A stretch of 13,852 nt of DNA from DATFKA01 sp042095835 (GCA_042095835.1 JBELML010000159.1:1-13852); one strand, 5' to 3'; positions 1 to 7,402 are shown, counted from the stretch's first letter. Program-made: numbers and translations. The notes: generated by a model from the sequence alone, not told the origin.

Positions 1-81
1 AGCAAAAAAATCTTGCCTCGCCAAACTCGCTCCGCTCAAACAATGCCTAGGCGGCATCCCGCACTTAATTTCGAGAAATAA
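1..81. repeat. GC-rich block at window edge, possible extragenic repeat
   Basis: The first 60 bases are clearly more GC-rich than the AT-rich stretch that follows, and they contain the 8-base palindrome GCCTAGGC inside ATGCC-TAGGC-GGCAT (about 43-57). Several frames stay open here, on both strands, and give low-complexity basic peptides that do not look like a protein domain. This pattern suits a dispersed extragenic repeat of the kind I have the impression recurs in Saprospiraceae genomes, but one copy in this window cannot show repetition. It could also be the end or start of a gene cut off by the edge. Confidence 0.22.
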
Positions 82-93
82 CCATTTCTTTTT
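74..93 (+). terminator. weak intrinsic terminator-like hairpin
   Basis: AGAAAT (74-79), loop AACC, ATTTCT (84-89), followed directly by TTTT. The stem is only six AT-rich base pairs, so it would be a weak terminator. It could end transcription of a gene lying left of the window. The rest of 94-363 is AT-rich and holds no open frame of convincing length. Confidence 0.25.
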
Positions 94-307
94 AAGTTTT
101 TATTTTAATGGGTTTGCCCTAGAAAATTTAAGAAAACCAAAACGGTAAAAAGGCATTATTAGATACCAAAACGAGCAGCAAAGCTAATGATAAAACCAAA
201 TCTCGTTTCAAATGCTACCATTTCAAATCCTCTACTCAAATGACTCGAAGCCGATAATTTCAGACTTTGAACTACTTTTTAAAAACCTGAAATTTAAAAT
301 TTTAGAA

Positions 308-338
308 TTTGTAGCAATCCGCTATCTTCGTATTATCC
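308..338 (+). promoter_or_regulatory. weak candidate promoter for the E1 gene
   Basis: TTTG at 308-311 is followed after exactly 19 bases by TATTATCC (331-338). The spacing matches the two better promoter candidates in this window, but the -7 box departs from TAnnTTTG in three of its last four bases. If real, the leader before the ATG at 364 would be about 20 bases. No better TAnnTTTG match lies in 94-363. Confidence 0.2.
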
Positions 339-363
339 TTTTGCTGAATAACCAAATTGCATC

Positions 364-2364
364 ATGGCTACGAAAACAATATCAGCGATAACATACGATC
401 GCTCTGGCTTTGCAGACAAAGAACTGCTTCATTTGTATGAAGCGTTGCTACGACCTCGCTTAATCGAGGAAAAAATGCTAAAACTACTTCGCCAGGGACA
501 AATCAGCAAGTGGTTTTCGGGTATTGGACAAGAAGCGATTTCGGTAGGTGCAGCTGAAGCTTTAGATCAAGACGAACTACTTTTCACCATGCACCGCAAC
601 CTGGGTGTTTTTACCTCTAGAAAAGTACCTTTTGAACGATTGTTTGCACAGTGGCAAGGAAAGCGTCTTGGCTTCACCAAAGGTCGGGATCGATCTTTCC
701 ATTTTGGTAGCCTTGAGCATGGTATTGTGGGCATGATTTCTCATTTAGGGCCGCAGCTATCATTGGCTGATGGCGTAGCCTTAGCACATCGCTTATCAAA
801 TGAACAAAAAGTAGCCCTAGCTTTTACAGGAGATGGTGCAACCAGCGAAGGAGAATTCCACGAAGCCCTCAATGTGGCGGCAGTTTGGCAACTGCCCGTT
901 ATTTTTATCATAGAGAATAATGGCTACGGTCTTTCTACACCAAATAATGAACAGTATCGCTGCGAAAAACTAGCAGACCGAGGCATAGGCTATGGCATGC
1001 GTGCTATTAGCATTGATGGGAACAATATCTTGGAAGTTTATCAGACCATCAAAACGGTAGCTGCCGAGATTCGCCAGCATCCTGAGCCTGTCATGATTGA
1101 GTGTATGACCTTTCGGATGCGCGGTCACGAAGAAGCTTCCGGCACCAAATATGTACCCAAAGACCTAATGGATTTTTGGGCGCAAAAGGATCCTATTCAA
1201 AATTTTGAAGACTATCTAAAAGAGGCTGGAATCCTAAGTAGTGATCAAGTAAAATCCTTCCAACAAAAGATCAAAAAAGAAATTGAAGCTGGTCTTAAAA
1301 TAGCCAATCAAGAAGCGACCCCCGAAGCAATCGTGGAGGAGGAAACACAGGATATTTACCAAGCTCATACCTCCAATACGATAGCGCCTAGTATTGATAA
1401 AATGAGCGAGAAGCGCTTCATAGATGCTATCTCGGATGGATTGCAACAAGCCATGGAAAAATTTCCAAAGCTTGTGCTGATGGGCCAAGATATAGCCGAC
1501 TATGGCGGTGTCTTTAAAATCACTAAAGGTTTTGTGGAGCAGTTTGGCAAAGAGCGGGTACGCAATACGCCATTATGCGAAAGCGCCATTATTGGAGCGG
1601 CTTTGGGTCTAAGCCTGAAAGGCTATAAATCGATGGTAGAAATGCAGTTCGCCGATTTTGTCACCTGTGGCTTCAATCAGATTGTCAACAATCTGGCCAA
1701 GCTGCATTATCGTTGGGCGCAGAATGCAGATGTGGTTATCCGTATGCCATCTGGAGCAGGCGTAGGTGCAGGGCCCTACCATAGCCAGACCAATGAAGCA
1801 TGGTTCTTCCATACACCTGGCTTGAAGATTGTATACCCCTCTACTCCTGAGGATGCAAAAGGGCTTTTATTAGCGGCCTTTGAAGATCCAAATCCTGTAC
1901 TATTTTTCGAACACAAAGCACTATATCGAAGTCTATCTAGTCCAATACCTGACGACTACTATACCCTTCCTATTGGCAAAGCTAAAACTGTGCGTGCTGG
2001 GCAAAGCCTTTCTATCATTACCTATGGTATGGGTGTGCATTGGGCATTAAAAACAGCCGAAGAAATGGAAATCGATGCCGACATTCTTGATTTGCGCAGT
2101 CTTGCTCCACTAGACTGGGAAGCGATTGAGGCCAGTGTAAAAAAGACTAATAAGGTATTAGTCTTGCACGAAGACGCACTCACCGGAGGTATTGGAGGAG
2201 AAATAGCAGCCTATATCAGTGAGCATCTTTTTGAATACCTTGATGCTCCAGTAATCAGGGTAGCCTCACTAGATACACCGATTCCTTTTGCAAAAAGCCT
2301 GGAAAAAGTCTATTTACCAGAAGATCGGCTAAAAGAAAGGTTAAAATTCTTACAGACCTATTAA
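364..2364 (+). CDS. Fused alpha/beta 2-oxoacid dehydrogenase E1 component
   Basis: Thiamine-diphosphate-dependent E1 of a 2-oxoacid dehydrogenase complex: it decarboxylates a 2-oxo acid and passes the acyl group to the lipoyl arm of E2 in the cytoplasm. The 666 residues are an E1-alpha half (about 20-320) and an E1-beta half (about 350-666) joined by an acidic linker with no known domain. The alpha half has the thiamine-diphosphate motif GDGATSEG (156-163) ending in ENN (184-186). The beta half has CESAIIGAALG (405-415) and GAGPYHSQ with the usual active-site histidine, H473, then the PGLKIVYPSTPEDAKGLL-type stretch (485-502). Length suits the single-chain E1 common in Bacteroidota, usually annotated as branched-chain or pyruvate-type dehydrogenase. 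A branched-chain substrate is likely but cannot be read from sequence. No E2 or E3 gene is adjacent. The ATG at 364 starts just ahead of the conserved region. The rank of specificity: branched-chain first, pyruvate second. Confidence 0.93.
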   Translation: MATKTISAITYDRSGFADKELLHLYEALLRPRLIEEKMLKLLRQGQISKWFSGIGQEAISVGAAEALDQDELLFTMHRNLGVFTSRKVPFERLFAQWQGKRLGFTKGRDRSFHFGSLEHGIVGMISHLGPQLSLADGVALAHRLSNEQKVALAFTGDGATSEGEFHEALNVAAVWQLPVIFIIENNGYGLSTPNNEQYRCEKLADRGIGYGMRAISIDGNNILEVYQTIKTVAAEIRQHPEPVMIECMTFRMRGHEEASGTKYVPKDLMDFWAQKDPIQNFEDYLKEAGILSSDQVKSFQQKIKKEIEAGLKIANQEATPEAIVEEETQDIYQAHTSNTIAPSIDKMSEKRFIDAISDGLQQAMEKFPKLVLMGQDIADYGGVFKITKGFVEQFGKERVRNTPLCESAIIGAALGLSLKGYKSMVEMQFADFVTCGFNQIVNNLAKLHYRWAQNADVVIRMPSGAGVGAGPYHSQTNEAWFFHTPGLKIVYPSTPEDAKGLLLAAFEDPNPVLFFEHKALYRSLSSPIPDDYYTLPIGKAKTVRAGQSLSIITYGMGVHWALKTAEEMEIDADILDLRSLAPLDWEAIEASVKKTNKVLVLHEDALTGGIGGEIAAYISEHLFEYLDAPVIRVASLDTPIPFAKSLEKVYLPEDRLKERLKFLQTY

Positions 2365-2418
2365 TTTTTTTTACTAGGCTATTTTAATACACTTAAGTAG
2401 TTGATAATAAATGCCTTG

Positions 2419-2479
2419 TACACTTTCTTTAAGGAATCTGAAGTTCAGATTTTGCACTCTATCAGCTCCGAAAAGTGTA
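2419..2479 (+). terminator. Nested inverted repeat, possible terminator or RNA structure
   Basis: The outer arms are TACACTTT (2419-2426) and AAAGTGTA (2472-2479). Inside them AATCTGAA (2435-2442) and TTCAGATT (2444-2451) form an 8-base inverted repeat with a one-base centre, followed by TTT. It lies 55-115 bases past the E1 stop. The inner repeat is too tight for an ideal RNA hairpin, so a few pairs would open. It could be a poor terminator, a folded 3' end or a protein-binding dyad. Confidence 0.3.
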
Positions 2480-2528
2480 TAAACCTTTTATAATCAAACC
2501 TCTAGCAAGATTTCACTATTCGATCCAC

Positions 2529-2559
2529 TTTGACCAAAACCATTTATTTACTATATTTG
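2529..2559 (+). promoter_or_regulatory. Bacteroidota-type promoter, perfect consensus
   Basis: TTTG (2529-2532), a 19-base spacer, then TATATTTG (2552-2559): both boxes match the Bacteroidota consensus TTTG / TAnnTTTG. Transcription would begin near 2566 and read the DUF5606 gene with a leader of about 130 bases, and possibly the M3 peptidase gene beyond it. Confidence 0.6.
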
Positions 2560-2658
2560 CATAGAGCAAGAGGACTTTCGATCTTATCTACATGTTTATT
2601 ATACCATTCTCTTTATTCCATTTTGACAGAATAATCTGGTAACTCCATCTAATGTTTT

Positions 2659-2666
2659 TACATTTG
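2659..2666 (+). promoter_or_regulatory. Second -7 box close to the DUF5606 start
   Basis: TACATTTG matches TAnnTTTG exactly and would give a short leader of about 22 bases before the ATG at 2695. Nineteen bases upstream there is only CTGG (2636-2639), a poor -33 box. It may be a second, weaker start for the same gene or chance in AT-rich DNA. Confidence 0.3.
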
Positions 2667-2694
2667 GGCTTTCAAAATTTCCAAATCAAGAACT

Positions 2695-3117
2695 ATGGAC
2701 TTGAAGAACTATTTAGCAGTAAGCGGATTATCAGGTATCTACAAGATGGTTTCCAGTAGAAACAATGGCTTAATTATAGAAGATTTGGATAGTGGCAAGA
2801 GACGGTTTGTTTCTAGCAGAAAACATCAGTTTACGCCACTCGAATCTATAGCCATTTATACAGATGATGGTGACTCCACCGAATTGAAAAATGTGTTTCA
2901 GAGTATGCTCGAGCAATATGAGGATAATCCTCCTGTGAGCCACAATTCCAAAAATCCGGAATTGGTTGAATACTTTAAAGATATCCTTCCTACTTATGAC
3001 GAAGACCGCGTACATATTGGAGATATCAAAAAAGTGATCAAGTGGTTTAGCTTCATGAACGAGCGACAGCTATTAGTAGCAGCATCTGACGACGCTGATT
3101 CCAGCGAAGAAGAGTAA
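2695..3117 (+). CDS. DUF5606 domain-containing protein
   Basis: A 140-residue soluble protein of the DUF5606 family, conserved in Bacteroidota and without an assigned function. The recognisable start is MDLKNYLAVSGLSGIYKMV, followed by a small beta-rich N-terminal module (about 1-60, with GLIIEDLDSGKRRFV near 25-39 and FTPLESIAIYTDD near 46-58). A helical part (about 60-125) includes PTYDEDRVHIGDIKKVIKWF (about 99-118), and the tail is very acidic (DDADSSEEE). No signal peptide or membrane segment is seen. The family start matches the chosen ATG exactly. It lies 65 bases ahead of the M3 peptidase gene on the same strand with no strong promoter between, so the two may be co-transcribed. The fold of the N-terminal part could suit nucleic-acid or protein binding, but that is a guess. 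Confidence 0.88.
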   Translation: MDLKNYLAVSGLSGIYKMVSSRNNGLIIEDLDSGKRRFVSSRKHQFTPLESIAIYTDDGDSTELKNVFQSMLEQYEDNPPVSHNSKNPELVEYFKDILPTYDEDRVHIGDIKKVIKWFSFMNERQLLVAASDDADSSEEE

Positions 3118-3182
3118 GCTACTAGGCTAGATATAAAAGCTGGGTTTAATAACCGCCCAGTGTATTCAAGTAGTCTTGTGAT

Positions 3183-4904
3183 ATGAATTTACAGTACTCG
3201 TCGGAAGCTGCACCAGTATCTTTCGACCCTCTCATGATTAAATTAAAGACCTGGAAGGACCTAGAGCCTTATTTCAATGATTTATTGAATAGGTCTCTCC
3301 ATTCTTTAGAGCAAGTCCAGCAGTGGATACTGGACAAAAGTAAGCTCGACGCCTATCTAAGTGAATCTTTCGCTTGGTGCTATATCAATGTCACTAGAGA
3401 TAGCAATGACAAAAAAGCAACCGAAGTATACACTAGTTTTGTACAAGAAATTACGCCCAAAGTAGCTTCTCTAGAAAATGAACTCAACCTGAAATTGGTT
3501 CAAAATAAATTCTTCGCTCAACTTCCTATTTCCTATTACAAGATTTATAGCCGTAAAATTCGCAACTCCGTCCAGCTCTTCTCCCAAAATAATGTAAGCC
3601 TCCAAAAAGAGGTACAACTCCAGTCCAAAGATTTCGGTAGAATACTTTCCCAAATGACAGTCGGTATGGATGGGCAGCAACTCACCTTACAAAAGGCGAC
3701 CATCCTACTCGAAGAAAAGGACCGCCCTACGCGGAGGCAGGTATACCACAAAATCAATGATCGCATACTTCAAGACACCGAAGAACTAGAAGATCTTTTT
3801 GATAGTCTACTCGAAAAAAGACATCAAATTGCCTTGAATGCTGGTTTTGATAACTACCGAGACTATGCCTTTCGTTCTCTGGAGCGATTCGATTATACGC
3901 CCGAAGATTGCTATGCTTTCCATGACTCCATCTCCAGTGAAATTCTTCCTTTATTAGATAAAGTATATCAAGCTAGAAAGGAGTCTTTAGAAGTGGATCA
4001 CCTGCGGCCTTATGATCTCAATATCGATACCAAAGGCAGAGAGGTACTTCGACCTTTTAAGCAAGTCGATGAACTAGTAGAACAGGCCCACAAATGCCTA
4101 ACCGAAGTGGATCCACTTTTTGGAGAGGTTATCCAAAAAATGCAAAACCTGGGTCATTTAGACCTAGACTCTAGAACCGGCAAACGCCCAGGCGGCTATA
4201 ATATGCCCTTGCATATTACTGGCATTCCTTTCATTTTCATGAATGCCACTAACTCCCTAAATGATCTGCGGACCTTGATGCACGAAAGCGGCCATGCTGT
4301 ACATGCTTATCTTACCAAAGATCTGGCTATTGCTGCCAATCGTCAGTTTCCTTCTGAAATTTCAGAACTCGCTGCGATGACAATGGAGCTTTTCACGATG
4401 GAGCACTGGGAGACCATCTTTGATCAAGAAGAAGATTTACAACGTGCTAAGCTATTCCAGATGGAGATGATCCTAAAGGTACTCCCTTGGATTGCTACGA
4501 TTGATAAGTTTCAGCATTGGCTATATAGTCATCCCAAGCATACTAGAGCGGAACGCAAGAAAATGTGGCTACAGATTTTAAAAGAATTTACGCCGACTAC
4601 TTTAGACTATTCTGGTTTGGAAAACTATTTATCCAATCTATGGCTCAAGCAGCTACACTTATTTGAGGTACCTTTCTACTATATTGAGTATGGTTTTGCC
4701 CAGCTCGGCGCTATTGCACTTTGGGCAAAATATTCTGAAGCTCCTCAAAAAACAGTTGCAGATTATCAGCATGCCCTCAGTCTGGGATACACCAAGACCG
4801 TTTCTGAAATCTACGAAGCTGCGGGTATCCAATTTGACTTTAGCCAGGGTTATGTAGCTCAATTGGGTCAATTTATCAAAGCTACCATTGACGAGATTGT
4901 CTAA
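3183..4904 (+). CDS. M3 family zinc oligoendopeptidase (PepF-like)
   Basis: A cytoplasmic metallopeptidase of family M3 that cuts short peptides, as oligoendopeptidase F does in peptide turnover. The zinc site is plain: HESGHAVHAY at 367-376, with H367 and H371 as ligands and E368 as the catalytic base, and a third ligand probably E395 in PSEISELAAMTMELF, at about the spacing typical for the family. Upstream, RPGGYNMPL (335-343) and FIFMNATNSLNDLRTLMHE (350-368) are also typical. After the site come GLENYLSNLWLKQLHLF (478-494) and YYIEYGFAQLGAIALW (499-514), the usual C-terminal helices. 573 residues fits the family. No signal peptide is present. The ATG at 3183 is used because the N-terminal helical region (about 20-120) belongs to the family. 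It follows the DUF5606 gene by 65 bases and is probably read from the same promoter. Confidence 0.92.
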   Translation: MNLQYSSEAAPVSFDPLMIKLKTWKDLEPYFNDLLNRSLHSLEQVQQWILDKSKLDAYLSESFAWCYINVTRDSNDKKATEVYTSFVQEITPKVASLENELNLKLVQNKFFAQLPISYYKIYSRKIRNSVQLFSQNNVSLQKEVQLQSKDFGRILSQMTVGMDGQQLTLQKATILLEEKDRPTRRQVYHKINDRILQDTEELEDLFDSLLEKRHQIALNAGFDNYRDYAFRSLERFDYTPEDCYAFHDSISSEILPLLDKVYQARKESLEVDHLRPYDLNIDTKGREVLRPFKQVDELVEQAHKCLTEVDPLFGEVIQKMQNLGHLDLDSRTGKRPGGYNMPLHITGIPFIFMNATNSLNDLRTLMHESGHAVHAYLTKDLAIAANRQFPSEISELAAMTMELFTMEHWETIFDQEEDLQRAKLFQMEMILKVLPWIATIDKFQHWLYSHPKHTRAERKKMWLQILKEFTPTTLDYSGLENYLSNLWLKQLHLFEVPFYYIEYGFAQLGAIALWAKYSEAPQKTVADYQHALSLGYTKTVSEIYEAAGIQFDFSQGYVAQLGQFIKATIDEIV

Positions 4905-4944
4905 ACCCTGCTACAGGTTCCACTTCCACACCTATCGATGTAAA

Positions 4945-4963
4945 TACTAGTTTAATTCTAGTA
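4945..4963 (+). terminator. Short hairpin after the peptidase gene
   Basis: TACTAG (4945-4950), loop TTTAATT, CTAGTA (4958-4963): a six-pair stem with no T-run after it. Just before it, AACCCTG-CTA-CAGGTT (about 4905-4920) forms another small stem with a bulge. Either may be a weak 3' end of the M3 peptidase message; neither is a clear terminator. Confidence 0.22.
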
Positions 4964-4990
4964 CCTAATCTCCTAAAGATCAAGCAAAGA

Positions 4991-5021
4991 TTTCCTGTCC
5001 ACTTATTTACTAGTATATTTG
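4991..5021 (+). promoter_or_regulatory. Promoter of the glycosyltransferase operon
   Basis: TTTC (4991-4994), a 19-base spacer, then TATATTTG (5014-5021). The -7 box is a perfect Bacteroidota match and the -33 box differs by one base. Transcription would start near 5028, giving a short A-rich leader of about 18 bases before the ATG at 5046. It would drive the glycosyltransferase and TIGR02757 genes together. Confidence 0.6.
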
Positions 5022-5045
5022 TGCTTATTTTTAAAAAAAGAGTAG

Positions 5046-5822
5046 ATGTACAAGGGTAAAAAAGTAGTCGTGGTACTACCAGCTTATAATGCGGCGCTCA
5101 CGCTAGAAAAAACTTACAAAGAAATTCCTTTTGATTTAGTAGATGAAGTAATCCTTTGTGATGATGCTAGTAAAGATGATACCGTAGCCCTAGCCCAACG
5201 CATCGGCATCCAACATGTCATCGCTCACGAAAAGAATAAAGGCTACGGCGGCAACCAAAAATCGCTCTATAATAAAGCTTTGGCTATAGGTGCAGATATC
5301 GTGATCATGCTCCATCCTGACTACCAGTATACGCCCAAACTGATTCCTTCGATGGTCAATATTATTGGTGAGGATTTATATCCAGTAGTATTGGGCTCCA
5401 GGATTTTGGGTAAAGGGGCCTTGAAAGGAGGTATGCCCATGTATAAATATATCGCCAACCGTTTTTTGACTTTTACTCAGAATGTCCTCGTCAGCTACAA
5501 ACTCTCCGAGTATCATACAGGCTACCGAGCTTTCAGCAAGGAAGTGCTAGAGACGATCAACTTCAATGCCAACGACGATGACTTTGTCTTCGATAATGAG
5601 ATGCTCTCTCAGATCATCTATGCCGACTTTGATATTGGTGAGGTAACCTGCCCGACCAAGTATTTCGACGAAGCTTCGTCGATCAACCTTCAGCGAAGTA
5701 TCAAATACGGTCTGGGAGTATTGCGCGTATCCTTGCAACACCGCTTCCATAAATGGGGGATTGGAAAAAATAAAATTTATCAGCGCAATACGCCTTCAAG
5801 GGCCAAAAAGGCCAATGCCTAA
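5046..5822 (+). CDS. Glycosyltransferase family 2 (DPM1/DPG-synthase-like)
   Basis: A GT-A-fold glycosyltransferase that would move a sugar from a nucleotide-sugar to a lipid or other acceptor on the cytoplasmic face of the membrane. The order of motifs is KVVVVLPAYNAALTL (6-20), the nucleotide-binding CDDASKDDT (38-46), NKGYGGNQKSLYNKAL (64-79), MLHPDYQYTPKLIP (88-101) where HPD stands at the metal-binding DxD position, LGSRILGKGALKGGMP (116-131), and HTGYRAFS (157-164). This set resembles the dolichol-phosphate-mannose-synthase-like branch of GT2. There is no C-terminal transmembrane pair, so it is the short soluble type at 258 residues. The C-terminus is basic (KNKIYQRNTPSRAKKANA). The acceptor is unknown; lipid-linked sugar or polysaccharide synthesis are both possible. 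The next gene starts three bases after its stop, so the two form an operon. Confidence 0.9.
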   Translation: MYKGKKVVVVLPAYNAALTLEKTYKEIPFDLVDEVILCDDASKDDTVALAQRIGIQHVIAHEKNKGYGGNQKSLYNKALAIGADIVIMLHPDYQYTPKLIPSMVNIIGEDLYPVVLGSRILGKGALKGGMPMYKYIANRFLTFTQNVLVSYKLSEYHTGYRAFSKEVLETINFNANDDDFVFDNEMLSQIIYADFDIGEVTCPTKYFDEASSINLQRSIKYGLGVLRVSLQHRFHKWGIGKNKIYQRNTPSRAKKANA

Positions 5823-5825
5823 ACG

Positions 5826-6617
5826 ATGCTAGATCAATCCAAGCTGAAAGCTTACCTCGACGAGCAGGTAGCCCGCTTTAACCAACCCGGCTTCATCGAA
5901 GATGATCCGATCTCGATCCCGCATCAATTCAGCAAACAGCAAGATATTGAGATCATGGGCTTTTGGTCGGCGATCCTGGCTTGGGGCCAAAGGAAGACCA
6001 TCATCAATAAGTCTAATGAACTCATTCGCTTAATGGATGGCGCTCCCCATCAGTTTATCACCCAACACCAAGAAAAAGATCGCGAGCATTTTCTAGCTTT
6101 CAAGCATCGGACCTTCCAGGCTACAGATACCATCTATTTCCTTGAGTTTCTGCAGCAATACTACCAGCAGCACGACTCTCTGGAACAAGCCTTCGCGCGC
6201 CACTTGGCTCCAGGCGATGAGACTATCGAAAAAGCATTGATTGGTTTTCATAATGATTTTTTTGCGCTGCCCTATGCTCCGCAACGCACGCGCAAGCACA
6301 TTGCTACGCCCGCCCGCAAATCGACCTGCAAGCGCCTGAATATGTTTTTGCGCTGGATGGTCCGCCAAGACGACAAAGGCGTAGACTTCGGTATATGGCA
6401 GCAGATCAAACCCAATCAATTGCTCATGCCCCTAGACGTACACGTGGAGCGCATCGCCCGGCGCATCGGCCTACTCAGTCGCAAGCAGCGGGACTGGCGC
6501 GCCGTACTCGAACTGACGGAGCAGCTGCGCGCCTTTAATCCAGCAGATCCGGTGGCCTATGATTTTGCTTTGTTTGGCCTTGGTGTAGTAGAGAAGAATG
6601 AATTAGGCAGCCTGTAA
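5826..6617 (+). CDS. TIGR02757 / DUF2400 family protein
   Basis: A 263-residue cytoplasmic protein that I recognise as the TIGR02757 (DUF2400) family, widespread in bacteria and without proven function. Family hallmarks are DPISIPHQF (27-35), FWSAILAWGQRKTIINKSNEL (46-66, in which GQR is constant), KRLNMFLRWMVRQDDKGVDFGIW (169-191), PLDVHVERIARRIGLL (202-217) and FNPADPVAYDFALFGLG (237-253). The PLDVHV...RIGL and DPVAYDFALFG parts recall the helix-hairpin-helix DNA glycosylase layout (compare DTHVxRxxxRLG in endonuclease III), which suggests, as inference only, a link to DNA repair. It is downstream of and almost touching the glycosyltransferase gene. Its second half is richer in GC than the DNA that follows. 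The last 15 bases overlap the end of a gene on the opposite strand. Confidence 0.9.
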   Translation: MLDQSKLKAYLDEQVARFNQPGFIEDDPISIPHQFSKQQDIEIMGFWSAILAWGQRKTIINKSNELIRLMDGAPHQFITQHQEKDREHFLAFKHRTFQATDTIYFLEFLQQYYQQHDSLEQAFARHLAPGDETIEKALIGFHNDFFALPYAPQRTRKHIATPARKSTCKRLNMFLRWMVRQDDKGVDFGIWQQIKPNQLLMPLDVHVERIARRIGLLSRKQRDWRAVLELTEQLRAFNPADPVAYDFALFGLGVVEKNELGSL

Positions 6618-7025
6618 AATCTCTTGATTAATGGATATGCAAAGTTTTAAGCCTTGGAGTTTCCATGTACCCGCGGGTATTATAAATGGCTTTTCTAAAG
6701 CCAGTCGTTGAGCAATACATACAGGAACTTCATAGTCCTCTCCAAACCTAAACACGCCATCTTTGAAATACTTATTAAAGACATTATCCGACATTGACTC
6801 CAGTAGAAAATCGATAATTAACGTCCCATATTCATCTTTTGAAATAGTAGCTAAACAATCAAAGGAAGACCTTTCTAAATGAGCTTCCTCATCAGCGGGT
6901 TTCATCTTGCAGATACCAAATCTACGACAATTTAAGCTCTTCTGACCAAGTATAATCTCCGCTAAACAGTTTAAAGGTTTGTATATTTGTTTCTTATTTT
7001 TTACATTTGAATGATAGTCGATCAT
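6603..7025 (-). CDS. Orphan 140-residue protein with an NCRRFGICK motif
   Basis: I do not recognise the family. The frame has good protein character: a Lys/Asn-rich N-terminus, LAEIILGQKSLNCRRFGICK at 21-40 with C33 and C39, a polar middle, and a second half with beta-strand-like patches (YGTLIIDFLLESMSD, 66-80; FRFGEDYEVPVCIAQRLAL, 92-110; FIIPAGTWKLQGLKLCISI, 114-132). It has six cysteines (20, 33, 39, 57, 103, 129), no signal peptide and no membrane segment. The C33/C39 pair could bind a metal or be accidental. It runs opposite to its neighbours, and its end overlaps the TIGR02757 gene by 15 bases. The ATG at 7025 gives the longest form; the conserved-looking part begins near residue 20, so a shorter start is possible. 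A likely gene of unknown role, less GC-rich than the one it abuts. Confidence 0.65.
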   Translation of the reverse strand: MIDYHSNVKNKKQIYKPLNCLAEIILGQKSLNCRRFGICKMKPADEEAHLERSSFDCLATISKDEYGTLIIDFLLESMSDNVFNKYFKDGVFRFGEDYEVPVCIAQRLALEKPFIIPAGTWKLQGLKLCISINQEILQAA

Positions 7026-7215
7026 ATTTATAGTTTTTTATAGTGTGATTTACTTATATGCGTACCTGTGCTTCTGTAAGTTGACCCCATCAATTTGCTC
7101 ACAACTCTAACCTAATTAAGATTACTCCCAACTCCCAACCTGACTGTTTACAGTAGTAAGATAGCCTATGGTCTATTTTGCTCATTTCTTATCTGTTCAA
7201 GTCTATTTGTGCAAG

Positions 7216-7223
7216 CAAATATA
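7216..7223 (-). promoter_or_regulatory. Candidate -7 box for the minus-strand orphan gene
   Basis: On the minus strand this reads TATATTTG, identical to the boxes of the two best plus-strand promoters in the window. The nearest TTTG upstream (minus strand, 7253-7250) is 26 bases away, which is longer than the usual spacer. The leader to the ATG at 7025 would be about 185 bases. A six-base dyad (7204-7221) overlaps the box and could be an operator. Confidence 0.3.
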
Positions 7224-7372
7224 CGAGGCAGATACAGTAGAGTTATAGACAAAAGTAAGTTAGGTTTTACCTACCCTTTTTTACTTTTTGAAAAAAAACA
7301 ATTCCTTAAAAAACTAACTATCAAACCCTTATAAAGATAATCCCCTGAAAAAAATTACGCCGAATTAAGCCC

Positions 7373-7402
7373 TTTGTAAAAGCAATACTAAGAGTATGTT
7401 TA
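7373..7402 (+). promoter_or_regulatory. Candidate promoter partly inside the palindrome
   Basis: TTTG (7373-7376), an 18-base spacer, then TATGTTTA (7395-7402), one base off TAnnTTTG. The -7 box lies inside the left arm of the palindrome, so the element may supply half of the promoter for the gene at 7469. Transcription would start near 7409, within the element, with a leader of about 60 bases. Confidence 0.3.

Larger units (their letters stand above)
2365..2694. other. Intergenic gap with inverted repeats and promoter candidates
   Basis: 330 bases without a gene. A T-run directly follows the E1 stop codon but has no stem ahead of it. Around 2419-2479 there are nested inverted repeats, described separately, which may end transcription of the E1 gene. 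The right part holds two TAnnTTTG boxes (2552-2559 and 2659-2666) ahead of the DUF5606 gene. Nothing else stands out. Confidence 0.6.

Noticed and set aside
3139..3163. CTGGG/CCCAG hairpin between the DUF5606 and M3 peptidase genes
   Set aside because: Only five pairs with a long loop and no T-run; not a credible terminator.
88..5100. HPD instead of DxD in the glycosyltransferase as a sign of lost activity
   Set aside because: This branch of GT2 often has a His or other residue at the first position while the second Asp is kept; not a defect.
6093..6419. Minus-strand open frame of 108 residues inside the TIGR02757 gene
   Set aside because: The plus-strand frame carries the family motifs throughout; this one is a shadow.
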